From positions 1 through 47,006 of the forward strand of contig JAJTXU010000007.1 of the NCBI GenBank assembly GCA_021462845.1: a stretch of 47,006 nt of DNA. The letters are read 5' to 3'. Below are positions 39,955 through 47,006 of the stretch, in pieces; positions within the stretch are counted from its first letter, which is position 1, and the number at the start of each line of letters is the position of its first letter. The notes beneath the pieces were generated by a model. The model worked only from the letters and a program-made list of their open reading frames with translations, was not told the origin of the DNA and searched no databases. Source of the stretch: Anaerolineales bacterium (lineage in GTDB: Bacteria; Chloroflexota; Anaerolineae; Anaerolineales; Villigracilaceae). Made by a program: the position numbers and the translations under genes.

Positions 39955-40554
39955 ATGATCCGAAAATTTTTTGAATGGGTGTTAAGCCCGATGGGGCGGA
40001 TAGCAGTGGTAATCACCGTAATGTCGCTGTTCAGTCTCGCCGCCTATGGGGTGTATCAGACCCAACAGCCTCCCGAACAACCGATCCAATTTACTCACAA
40101 GTTGCATGTAGGGCTGGGAATCCAATGTTTGTATTGCCACCCTGGCGCTTTGCGCGGACCGTCTCCCGGTTTGCCGACCATCAACAAATGCTGGGGGTGT
40201 CATCAGCAAATTGCAAAAACACAAACCAGCCCGCTCCTCAAACCCATGGTCGACGCGATGAACGCCGGCGTGGGTTTCACGTGGGTACCGGTGGCGCAAG
40301 TGCCGGACTTTGTGCATTTCACGCATCGCCCACATGTGGCGGCGGGTCTCAATTGCGAAAATTGTCACGGCGATATGACCAAAGTGACCATCGCCGAGAA
40401 CCCGCAGGTGATGAACATGGGGTGGTGCCTTAACTGCCATAAGTCGCGCACGGAGGATAATTTCCAAAACAATCCCACGAGCGACGCCGGCGTGTCTGCC
40501 CAGTTGGAGAAGAAGCGCACCAAGCTCACCGACTGTGGAACGTGTCATTATTAA
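39955..40554 (+). CDS. actA: Alternative complex III subunit ActA, pentahaem cytochrome c
   Basis: A 199-residue membrane-anchored cytochrome. An N-terminal helix (IAVVITVMSLFSLAAYGVY) anchors it, and five CxxCH haem sites follow: CLYCH, CWGCH, CENCH, CLNCH and CGTCH, as in ActA of other phyla. The subunit passes electrons from the iron-sulfur/quinol part toward the monohaem cytochrome. ATG has CAGGAGA upstream. It is the first gene of the act operon and precedes actB1 by 22 bases. Alternative complex III replaces the bc1 complex as quinol oxidoreductase in many Chloroflexota. Assignment secure. Confidence 0.95.
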   Translation: MIRKFFEWVLSPMGRIAVVITVMSLFSLAAYGVYQTQQPPEQPIQFTHKLHVGLGIQCLYCHPGALRGPSPGLPTINKCWGCHQQIAKTQTSPLLKPMVDAMNAGVGFTWVPVAQVPDFVHFTHRPHVAAGLNCENCHGDMTKVTIAENPQVMNMGWCLNCHKSRTEDNFQNNPTSDAGVSAQLEKKRTKLTDCGTCHY

Positions 40555-40576
40555 TCCGGGTACAGAGGAATATTCC

Positions 40577-42832
40577 ATGAGTCAAAAAATTTCCCGGCGT
40601 GATTTTCTCAAATTAGCCACTGCAGGCGCGGCAACCACCGCGGTATTGACCGGTTGCGGTCCCGCTTCACGTTATGTGACGCGCCAACCGTATACGAAAA
40701 TGCCGGAGTACACCTACAATGGTTTGAGCACATATTACGCTACCACATGCCGCGAATGTGCGGCTGGTTGCGGGCTAATCGTCCGCACCATGCAAGGGCG
40801 CGCTATTAAAGTAGAAGGCAACCCTGCGAACCCCATTAACCTTGGCAAAACCTGCGCGCGCGGGCAAGCCACACTGCACGGCTTGTATAACCCCGATCGC
40901 GTGGAATTCCCCGTCAAGCAGGCGCGTGGTGCGGCATTAGCAACCACCGCCATGACTTGGGATGAAACATTTCAAATCGTTTCCGATGCTTTGAGCAAGA
41001 CCAACGCTTCCGAGGTTGCCTTCCTGTTGGGTACCGCGTCGGATCACCTTTTCGATCTGGTCACCGATCTCACAAAGGCGGTTGGCGCTCCGGCTCCGAT
41101 CCGCTTTGGCGCGCTGAGCATGTTTGAATCGCGTGCCACGCTGAGCAAAGCGGTTGAGAATCTTTTAGGAGAGGCTGGCTTACCGTTCTTTGACCTGGCA
41201 GGCGCCGATCTTGTCGTTTCATTTGGATCAAACTTCCTCGAAACCTGGCTCTCGCCGGTTGCATATACGCGCGGCTTTTCAAAAATGCGCCGCGGCAATA
41301 CTCAAAAACGCGGATACTTCATTCAGTTTGAATCGCAGATGTCGCAAACTGCCGCCAAAGCCGATGAGTGGATTCCGCTTCTGCCCGGGACCGAAGGCTT
41401 GGTTGCCCTTGCCCTCGGCCGGCTCGTGGCGGAAGCAAAAGGCGGGGCAGCCCCTCGCGCGTTTGCATCGGTTAATATAGAAGAGGTCTCTGCCAAGTCT
41501 GGCGTTTCGCTGGAACAGTTGGAACACATTGCCGGTTTGATCGCCCAGGCGCAAACCCCGCTTGCCATCCCCGGCGGGCAGGCGCTTGGTCAAAGCAATG
41601 GGCTTTCCACAGCGGAAGCGGTGCTCGCGTTCAACGCGTTAGTTGATAACTACGGAAAACCCGGCGGCGTGCTCATGTCTCCGCTTTCGCCGAATGAAGA
41701 TGCCTACCATCGCCCTGCCAGCGCGAAAGAAATGGCAGACTTTATCGCAACGATGAAGAGCGGCGGTGTGAAAACCTTGTTCATTCATGGGGTAAACCCG
41801 CTGTTCGAATTACCCAAATCGCTGGGTTTTGTCGAAGCGTTTGCGTCGGTTCCCACAGTGATCTCGTTTGCAACATTCCCCGATGAGACCGCTCTCGCTT
41901 CCGATTACATCTTCCCCGATCATCAAGGCCTCGAGGCATGGGGGTATCAACGCTCTGCAACCGGAGCCATGCAATCGGTGCTATCGGGCGCGCAACCGGT
42001 GGTTTCGCCGATGCACGATACGCGCTCCACGGCGGATGTCTTGATCGAAGCGGCGCGGCTGGCGGGCGGCAAATTTGCCGAGGCGCTGCCCTTTACCGAT
42101 GAAGTTGCGTTTATTCGAAGCAAAATTGCGAATCTCATTGGTCGCGCGGATGGTTCATTCGTCGCGCCAGAGATCAACACCTTCGCTTCATATTTTCAGC
42201 AAAACGGCGGCTGGTGGAGCGCGGCCGGAGATTCTGGGTCATTATCTCCCGCTGGCGCGCTTGGCAAGTCGATCGCCATCGAAGAGGCGGAATTTGCCGG
42301 TGACGGTGAATTCTTCTTCGTCCCATTTGTTTCGCCGACGTTGGGCGAAGCCGGCGCAAACAAGCCCTGGTTGCAGGAATTGCCCGACCCGATGACCACC
42401 GTCATGTGGAATTCATGGGTGGCAATCAACCCTGAAACCGCTCATCACCTCGGCGTTGAAAATGATGATGTGGTGAAGATCATCAGCGAAGCGGGAGAAG
42501 TGGAAGTGGCTGTCTACGAATATCCAGCCATCCACCCGGAAGTTGTTGCGATGCCGTTCGGGCAGGGTCATACTGCCTACGGTAGGTTTGCTACATCGAA
42601 GCTCCCACAAGATAGATTTATGGATCTTGTGCCGTATGGCGGGCTGATCGGCGATGCTACGAAACGCGGCGCAAACCCGGCCGATGTGCTTGGCGCGCAT
42701 TTCAACAAAGCCGGCGACCTGGCTTTTGCAGGCATGAAAGTAAAGATCGAGAAGACCGGACGTAAACAATATTTATCCCGCCTCGAAAGCCGCATCGGCG
42801 TCTACGGCGAGGGATTCCCCGAGGAGAAATGA
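40577..42832 (+). CDS. actB1: Alternative complex III subunit ActB, molybdopterin-oxidoreductase-like part
   Basis: A 751-residue protein. A twin-arginine signal (SRRDFLKLATAGAATTAVL) ends in a lipobox-like LTGC, so it may be exported folded and lipid-anchored. The mature part resembles the molybdopterin-oxidoreductase fold. Near residues 55-100 it keeps a CRECAAGCG...GKTCARGQ pattern typical of the [4Fe-4S] site of that family; whether a cluster is bound in this complex is not known. In many bacteria ActB is one fused protein. Here the iron-sulfur half is a separate gene that overlaps by 4 bases (ATGA). The longer frame to 40535 is rejected because ATG 40577 starts the Tat signal and has AGAGGA upstream. 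Confidence 0.93.
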   Translation: MSQKISRRDFLKLATAGAATTAVLTGCGPASRYVTRQPYTKMPEYTYNGLSTYYATTCRECAAGCGLIVRTMQGRAIKVEGNPANPINLGKTCARGQATLHGLYNPDRVEFPVKQARGAALATTAMTWDETFQIVSDALSKTNASEVAFLLGTASDHLFDLVTDLTKAVGAPAPIRFGALSMFESRATLSKAVENLLGEAGLPFFDLAGADLVVSFGSNFLETWLSPVAYTRGFSKMRRGNTQKRGYFIQFESQMSQTAAKADEWIPLLPGTEGLVALALGRLVAEAKGGAAPRAFASVNIEEVSAKSGVSLEQLEHIAGLIAQAQTPLAIPGGQALGQSNGLSTAEAVLAFNALVDNYGKPGGVLMSPLSPNEDAYHRPASAKEMADFIATMKSGGVKTLFIHGVNPLFELPKSLGFVEAFASVPTVISFATFPDETALASDYIFPDHQGLEAWGYQRSATGAMQSVLSGAQPVVSPMHDTRSTADVLIEAARLAGGKFAEALPFTDEVAFIRSKIANLIGRADGSFVAPEINTFASYFQQNGGWWSAAGDSGSLSPAGALGKSIAIEEAEFAGDGEFFFVPFVSPTLGEAGANKPWLQELPDPMTTVMWNSWVAINPETAHHLGVENDDVVKIISEAGEVEVAVYEYPAIHPEVVAMPFGQGHTAYGRFATSKLPQDRFMDLVPYGGLIGDATKRGANPADVLGAHFNKAGDLAFAGMKVKIEKTGRKQYLSRLESRIGVYGEGFPEEK

Positions 42833-43611
42833 TCATGACCGTTGATTTGAATCTCGTTGGCGCTAAGGGCGCAATTGCCGAAGCCGCGCAAGGAAAGTGG
42901 GGGATGACCATCGACCAGGATATTTGTACCGGCTGTCAGGCTTGTGTTGCGGCGTGCGCCATGGAGAATAACCTTGCCTTCGTGGGCGAGGAAGATGCCG
43001 GCTACGGGCGAACCCAGCACTGGATCCGGATTGAACGTTTTTGGGATGGCGAGTATCCGCATGTGCAGGCGACTCCCTTCCAGCCGATGCTCTGCCAGCA
43101 ATGCGGTCATGCGCCGTGTGAGCCTGTTTGTCCGGTGTTTGCGACTCCGCACAGCCCGGCGGAAGATCTTAACTTGCAAGTGTATAACCGCTGTGTTGGC
43201 ACGCGCTATTGCGCCAACAACTGCCCGTATCAGGTGCGCTCGTTCAATTGGCGCGATTATCACACCGTTCCCGAACTTGGCAACATGGTGAACGGAACGC
43301 TCGTCTTCCCGCTTCACAATCAACTGAACCCCGATGTGACCGTCCGCCGCCGCGGTGTGATGGAAAAATGCACGTTCTGCATCCAGCGCATCCACAAGGC
43401 GCAAGACAAAGCCAAATCGGAGGGACGCGAAGTTGAAGACGGCGAGTTCACAACCGCTTGCGCGCAAGCCTGCCCGGCGAGCGCGATTACATTTGGACGT
43501 GTGGATCATCCGGAGAGTCTGGTCAGCCAGTTGGCTCATCAGGAACGCGGTGTGAAGCACCTTGAAGAACTCAATACCCTGCCGCGCGTGACCTACCTCA
43601 AGGAAGGTTAA
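42829..43611 (+). CDS. actB2: Alternative complex III subunit ActB, iron-sulfur part
   Basis: A 260-residue ferredoxin-like protein with four Cys-cluster motifs: CTGCQACVAACAMEN, CQQCGHAPCEPVC, CVGTRYCANNCPYQ and CTFC...CAQACPA, enough for four cubane-type clusters as in the C-terminal part of fused ActB and in polysulfide-reductase-type subunits. No signal peptide, so it is probably co-exported with the Tat-bearing ActB1 as a complex. The ATG overlaps the previous stop (ATGA) and GAGGAG lies just upstream. It is followed 3 bases later by actC. The split from ActB1 is real: both halves have full-length motifs and the frames do not join. Confidence 0.93.
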   Translation: MIMTVDLNLVGAKGAIAEAAQGKWGMTIDQDICTGCQACVAACAMENNLAFVGEEDAGYGRTQHWIRIERFWDGEYPHVQATPFQPMLCQQCGHAPCEPVCPVFATPHSPAEDLNLQVYNRCVGTRYCANNCPYQVRSFNWRDYHTVPELGNMVNGTLVFPLHNQLNPDVTVRRRGVMEKCTFCIQRIHKAQDKAKSEGREVEDGEFTTACAQACPASAITFGRVDHPESLVSQLAHQERGVKHLEELNTLPRVTYLKEG

Positions 43612-43614
43612 CTC

Positions 43615-45057
43615 ATGACTGCTACTTCCAAATATTTATCTGGCGCGCATGAAGCGCATGACTCTCATCACGAAGAGGATCCAAAACAGTATTTGATGTA
43701 CGATCCCAAGCCGCGCGGCGAGATGAACGCGATGGTGATGGAATCCATGCACACCACCTCGTGGAAGTTTTGGGTGGTGTTGGGTGTTCTGGCATTCCTG
43801 GTTGTCACCTGCTTCTTCTTTGCCTGGGGATATATGATCGATGAAGGTTTGTATGTGGGCGGGGTGATGCGCCCAGCCTATTGGGGCGTTTTCCTCGTCA
43901 ACACCGTGTTCTGGATCGGTATCAGCCATGCGGGCACGTTTATCTCCGCCATCTTGCGCGTGTTCAAAGCGGAGTTCCGCCGTCCATTTACCCGCGCCGC
44001 CGAGTTGATGACCACCTTCGGCTTGATTCAAGCAGGCGCCAGCATCTTCATGCACATGGGTCGCGTGTGGCTTTCGTATTGGATGTTTCCCATCCCGAAC
44101 GCGCGGCAGTTGTGGCCCAACTTTCACTCGCCATTGATGTGGGACTTGCTCGCCATCAGCACGTACGTGCTTGGCAGTACCATGTACCTATTCCTGCCGC
44201 TCATCCCCGATCTTGCCATGGCGCGCGATCGTTCCACCGGCTGGCGCAAGACGTTTTATAAAATCCTTGCTTTGGGCTTCCGCGGTACGGAGGGCGAGTG
44301 GCGGCATCTCACCGTCGCCATGAACTTTTTCGCATTCGCTATCATCCCTGTGATGTTCTCGGTGCACACCATCGTGTCTTGGGACTTCGCCATGGCGATG
44401 CGCCCGGGCTGGTCGTCCAGCGTGTTCGGTCCGTACTTCGTGCTCGGCGCCTTGCATTCAGGCATGGGTGCGGTGGCGATGGTGCTGTTTGTGATGCGCG
44501 CCACCATGAAACACATGGACTACTTCATCCGCAAAGAACACTTCGACGCGCTCGGCAAATTGATGCTGATGGTCACCTTCGCCTACACCTATTTTTTCTT
44601 CAACGACTACATCGTGCAATGGTACGGCGGCGATAAGGCTACCGACAACCTGTTGCACTGGTTGGAGGAAGGTCCGATGGCATGGATGTTCATTCAGTTC
44701 GTGTTTTTCAATATCGTCATTCCGCCGTTGTTGCTGTGGAGTAAGAAGGTGCGCGAAACGCCCTGGCTCCTTGCGTTGATCGGCTTGATGATCAATGTCG
44801 GTATGTACTGGGAGCGTTACCTCATCATCCCGGTGATGCTCACTATTAACCGCATGCCGTTCACGTGGAAATTGTTCCAGCCGCGTATCGAGGTCTTCCT
44901 CACGATAGGAACATTCTCCATGTTCCTCCTGTTCTATATGATCGTTTCGCGCCTCATCCCTCTGATCCCGGTCTGGGAAGTGCAAGAAGGGCAGATGACT
45001 CACTCGCTGCGCAAAGTGGGTAAGGCAAAACTCCCAACGATCAGCGAATTCGAATAA
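43615..45057 (+). CDS. actC: Alternative complex III subunit ActC, NrfD-type quinol-binding membrane protein
   Basis: A 480-residue integral membrane protein with about ten helices (for instance FWVVLGVLAFLVVTCFFFAW, YWGVFLVNTVFWIGISHAGT, FEVFLTIGTFSMFLL-like FLTIGTFSMFLLFYMIV). The ISHAGTF segment in helix 3 is the NrfD-type motif with the His near the quinol site. A His-rich, soluble N-terminus (AHEAHDSHHEED) is notable. It is the quinol-oxidising partner of ActB. In many act operons a paralogue, ActF, follows; none is seen here. It lies between actB2 (3 bases) and actD (12 bases). Confidence 0.95.
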   Translation: MTATSKYLSGAHEAHDSHHEEDPKQYLMYDPKPRGEMNAMVMESMHTTSWKFWVVLGVLAFLVVTCFFFAWGYMIDEGLYVGGVMRPAYWGVFLVNTVFWIGISHAGTFISAILRVFKAEFRRPFTRAAELMTTFGLIQAGASIFMHMGRVWLSYWMFPIPNARQLWPNFHSPLMWDLLAISTYVLGSTMYLFLPLIPDLAMARDRSTGWRKTFYKILALGFRGTEGEWRHLTVAMNFFAFAIIPVMFSVHTIVSWDFAMAMRPGWSSSVFGPYFVLGALHSGMGAVAMVLFVMRATMKHMDYFIRKEHFDALGKLMLMVTFAYTYFFFNDYIVQWYGGDKATDNLLHWLEEGPMAWMFIQFVFFNIVIPPLLLWSKKVRETPWLLALIGLMINVGMYWERYLIIPVMLTINRMPFTWKLFQPRIEVFLTIGTFSMFLLFYMIVSRLIPLIPVWEVQEGQMTHSLRKVGKAKLPTISEFE

Positions 45058-45069
45058 ACGGAGAGAAAC

Positions 45070-45591
45070 ATGTCTGAAGCAACTTTATTGGCGGTCTTTG
45101 AAGACCTTGACCCCGCCGCGAACGCCATCGAGAAATTGCATGAGTTGGGCGTGGGCGACGAAAACATCAATGTGATTTCCGGCGTGCCGGTGGCGCATAA
45201 AATTCTCGGTCGTCCGCACCCATGGACGAACGTATCGAAACTATCCATGGGCGGCGCGGCGGCGGGTTTCCTGTTCGGGATCTTCCTCAATTTCGGGACG
45301 CCCAATCTCTATGACATTCACGTAGGCGGACAGTTCATTACCCCGATTCCGCCTGGCGCAATTGTGACATTCGAGATGACCATGCTCTTCGCGCTCCTTG
45401 CCACATTCCTCGGCGTGTTTTTGGATAGTTACTTCCCGAATTATCGCCCGCTGGAATACGTGGACGAGGTGAGTGATGGAAAGATTGCCGTCTTCTTTCG
45501 GGTCTCGGAAGGTGACGCAAAAAAATTCACAGACGCAATGAATACACTTGGCGCTGAATCTGTCAAACCCGCGGAGGCGCGGCAACTATGA
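45070..45591 (+). CDS. actD: Alternative complex III subunit ActD (DUF3341)
   Basis: A 173-residue membrane protein with an N-terminal soluble part (LLAVFEDLDPAANAIEKLHE), two helices (~58-76, GGAAAGFLFGIFLNFG; ~97-118, IVTFEMTMLFALLATFLGVF), and a C-terminal domain (KIAVFFRVSEGDAKKFTDAM), the DUF3341 plan. ActD helps bind the peripheral subunits. GGAGAG lies just before the ATG. It overlaps actE by 4 bases (ATGA). Family certain. Confidence 0.94.
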   Translation: MSEATLLAVFEDLDPAANAIEKLHELGVGDENINVISGVPVAHKILGRPHPWTNVSKLSMGGAAAGFLFGIFLNFGTPNLYDIHVGGQFITPIPPGAIVTFEMTMLFALLATFLGVFLDSYFPNYRPLEYVDEVSDGKIAVFFRVSEGDAKKFTDAMNTLGAESVKPAEARQL

Positions 45592-46100
45592 GACTATTGA
45601 AACAACTGTTTTGGGTTTTCCTCACCCTCGGTATCCTGTTCGGGATACTCGAACTCTTCATGTTCGACATCATCAAAATCGATTGGGTCTCTTTCATGGA
45701 GATCCAACCATCCTATCGTCCGATGGAAGACCCGCTTCCTCCGCCCAGTCAGTCTGTTCCAGTGGAAGGAGCGATCGTCATCCCCGGCATGGGCGCGCCC
45801 GAAAACCCCACCACAGCCGACGATGCCTCGCTGGCACGCGGCGCGGAGCTGTTCGCAATTAACTGTCAGATGTGCCACGGCGCGGATGGCGCGGGGAGCG
45901 GACCCGTTGCCCCGTTCCTCATCAAGTTCAAGCCTGCCGACCTGACTTCCGCCGTTGCGCAGTCTAAGAGCGATGGTTCGATGTTCCTGACTATCACTAA
46001 CGGCGTGGATGGACGCATGCCCGCCTTGAATGAAAACCTGACCGTCTCTGAGCGCTGGGATGTGGTTAACTTCCTTCGCACGTTAAAACCTGCAGAATAG
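45588..46100 (+). CDS. actE: Alternative complex III subunit ActE, monohaem cytochrome c
   Basis: A 170-residue cytochrome with an N-terminal helix (FWVFLTLGILFGILELFMF), a short PLPPPSQSVP linker, and a class I cytochrome c domain with CQMCHGADGAGSGP for haem attachment and GVDGRMPALNENLTV holding the Met ligand. It passes electrons from ActA to the next acceptor. Overlaps actD by 4 bases. It is the last conserved act gene here before an extra cytochrome. Confidence 0.94.
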   Translation: MRLLKQLFWVFLTLGILFGILELFMFDIIKIDWVSFMEIQPSYRPMEDPLPPPSQSVPVEGAIVIPGMGAPENPTTADDASLARGAELFAINCQMCHGADGAGSGPVAPFLIKFKPADLTSAVAQSKSDGSMFLTITNGVDGRMPALNENLTVSERWDVVNFLRTLKPAE

Positions 46101-46111
46101 GGATTTCGATT

Positions 46112-46765
46112 ATGAATGATGTTAGAAAATTAATTTACACCACGCTCATCGCCTTCCTTGCAACGCTAGTGGTTTGGATCACCGCGCTGTTATTCTGGTC
46201 CTGCGGGTCTTCCTTTGAGTGCGTGCGCGCAAATCCCATTGTGGAGCGCACCCCGGTGCCCACGCTGATCCCGGTTAATCACGTAGACACCTCCATGGGC
46301 GGCGCGGCGGCTGAGTTCGATAAGTGCCAGGTATCTGCGACTGAGTTGATCGGCGCGTGGGTTTCGGCGGGCGCTCCCGAAAGCGACGCGTTCCCATTCA
46401 CCGATATGAATGGAAAAAATTGCGAAGCGACCTATAAAGATATTCAGCCGTTGTTTGTGGAAAACGGACAGTGGTATGTCAACGCGATCGGGTGCGTTTC
46501 GTGTCATAACTCGGCGCTCACAGCGCGCAGTGGCGGGCTGGACCTTTCCAGTTATGATGCTATGCAATTAGGTTCACAGCGCGCAGATGCAACAGCCAGC
46601 GGCAACAACATCTTTGGCGATGGCAATTGGGAAAACTCCAATTTATTCAGTGTGTTGACAACACAAGGCATGGTTCCTGAAGGGCACTCAGCGGATGTAA
46701 GCCCGAATAATTTTGTGCTTTATGTTGGGTCTGCGGTTGAAGTTACAGCAACGCCAACGCCGTAA
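46112..46765 (+). CDS. Membrane-anchored monohaem cytochrome-like protein
   Basis: A 217-residue protein with an N-terminal helix (LIYTTLIAFLATLVVWITAL), a CGSSFEC pair, a TPVPTLIPVNHVD linker, one haem site CVSCHNSALTARSGGLDLSS, and a C-terminal segment with MVPEGHSADVSPNNF, whose Met or His could be the second haem ligand. It ends in an ATPTP tail. It starts 11 bases after actE and is followed at once by a strong terminator, so it is part of the act operon. It is not ActF (an NrfD paralogue). It may link the complex to an oxidase. Cytochrome nature is clear; family name not recognised. Confidence 0.85.
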   Translation: MNDVRKLIYTTLIAFLATLVVWITALLFWSCGSSFECVRANPIVERTPVPTLIPVNHVDTSMGGAAAEFDKCQVSATELIGAWVSAGAPESDAFPFTDMNGKNCEATYKDIQPLFVENGQWYVNAIGCVSCHNSALTARSGGLDLSSYDAMQLGSQRADATASGNNIFGDGNWENSNLFSVLTTQGMVPEGHSADVSPNNFVLYVGSAVEVTATPTP

Positions 46766-46779
46766 ACCCGAACTTGAAT

Positions 46780-46813
46780 AAAAAAATCTCCCGAGTGATC
46801 GGGAGATTTTTTT
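46780..46813 (+). terminator. Intrinsic terminator of the act operon (bidirectional)
   Basis: ATCTCCCGA (46786-46794) pairs with TCGGGAGAT (46799-46807) around GTGA, followed by a run of seven T and preceded by seven A. It lies 15 bases past the last act gene and also faces the 3' end of the tRNA gene, so it can end both transcripts. Confidence 0.93.
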
Positions 46814-46819
46814 AACCAG

Positions 46820-46906
46820 CGGAGAGGGCGGGATTCGAACCCGCGAACCTTTTGGGGTTACACGCTTTCCAAGCGTGCGCGCTAAGCCAGACTACGCGAC
46901 CTCTCC
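46820..46906 (-). tRNA. tRNA-Ser (GGA anticodon)
   Basis: On the minus strand the 7-bp acceptor stem GGAGAGG/CCTCTCC is intact. The anticodon stem CACGC/GCGTG encloses TTGGAAA, giving anticodon GGA, and the long variable arm (ACCCCAAAAGGT) is typical of tRNA-Ser. The TpsiC arm GCGGGTTCGAATCCCGC is normal. No CCA is encoded: the sequence continues GC after the acceptor. Confidence 0.96.
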
Positions 46907-46936
46907 AATTATTCAGCGTAACATAAATTGGTTTAC

Positions 46937-46995
46937 CGTAGTAACGACTTCAGTCGTTTTTTTGCGGCGAAAAAGCGACTGAAGTCGCCACTACG
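46937..46995. repeat. Palindromic repeat at the window edge
   Basis: CGTAGTAACGACTTCAGTCG (46937-46956) is nearly the reverse complement of GCGACTGAAGTCGCCACTACG (46975-46995), with an AT-rich centre containing TTTTTTTGCGGCGAAAAA. It is a dispersed-repeat type element with no coding content, next to the tRNA gene. Confidence 0.6.
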
Positions 46996-47006
46996 ATGTC
47001 AGGCAA

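Noticed and set aside
46820-46906. tRNA-Ser as attachment site of an integrated element.
   Set aside because: No integrase and no direct repeat of the tRNA end is seen inside the window.

Overview
The window reads as a chromosomal piece of a Chloroflexota bacterium, most likely Anaerolineae-like. This is inferred from three things: a complete alternative complex III (act) operon, sensors built from many GAF domains, and frequent short palindromic intergenic repeats. No taxonomic search was possible, so the assignment rests on gene content.

Layout. 1-2.8 kb: end of a PIN-domain gene, a DUF2442 gene, a repeat-rich gap, then on the minus strand a 5'-truncated RHS toxin tip (RHS core, Hint, GIY-YIG-like nuclease) with a likely immunity gene. 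2.8-6.2 kb (+): DNA-3-methyladenine glycosylase, then a coupled trio of alpha/beta hydrolase, MFS transporter and metallo-beta-lactamase-fold hydrolase. 6.2-15.8 kb (+): an AT-richer six-gene cassette. It encodes two related P-loop NTPases, the first carrying a HEPN-like Rx4H motif, then two STAND NTPases, a TPR protein and a radical SAM/SPASM enzyme. I do not recognise it as a described system, and it is the main candidate for something new.

15.8-39.0 kb (-): about 23 kb of co-directional genes, mostly signal transduction. Reading 5' to 3' on the minus strand, recX and rny come first. They are followed by GAF-histidine kinase, OmpR-type regulator and REC-REC-GAF-PAS-kinase, then two substrate-binding lipoproteins with no transporter. 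Next come three GAF sensors without kinase domains, one soluble GAF-histidine kinase, a threonine-synthase-like PLP enzyme fused to a receiver domain, two stand-alone receivers and a threonine synthase. Many junctions overlap or are only a few bases apart, which suggests one or two long transcripts. An unidentified structured leader RNA ending in a terminator-like hairpin precedes recX.

39.4-46.9 kb: a small membrane protein (-), then the alternative complex III operon (+). It holds pentahaem ActA, ActB split into two genes, ActC, ActD, monohaem ActE and an extra monohaem cytochrome, and ends at a strong terminator. A tRNA-Ser(GGA) gene (-) and a palindromic repeat close the window. The complex would oxidise quinol and pass electrons to cytochrome or oxidase partners.

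Starts were moved from the longest possible ORF where a ribosome-binding site, signal peptide or gene overlap argued for another codon. These cases are explained in the entries.
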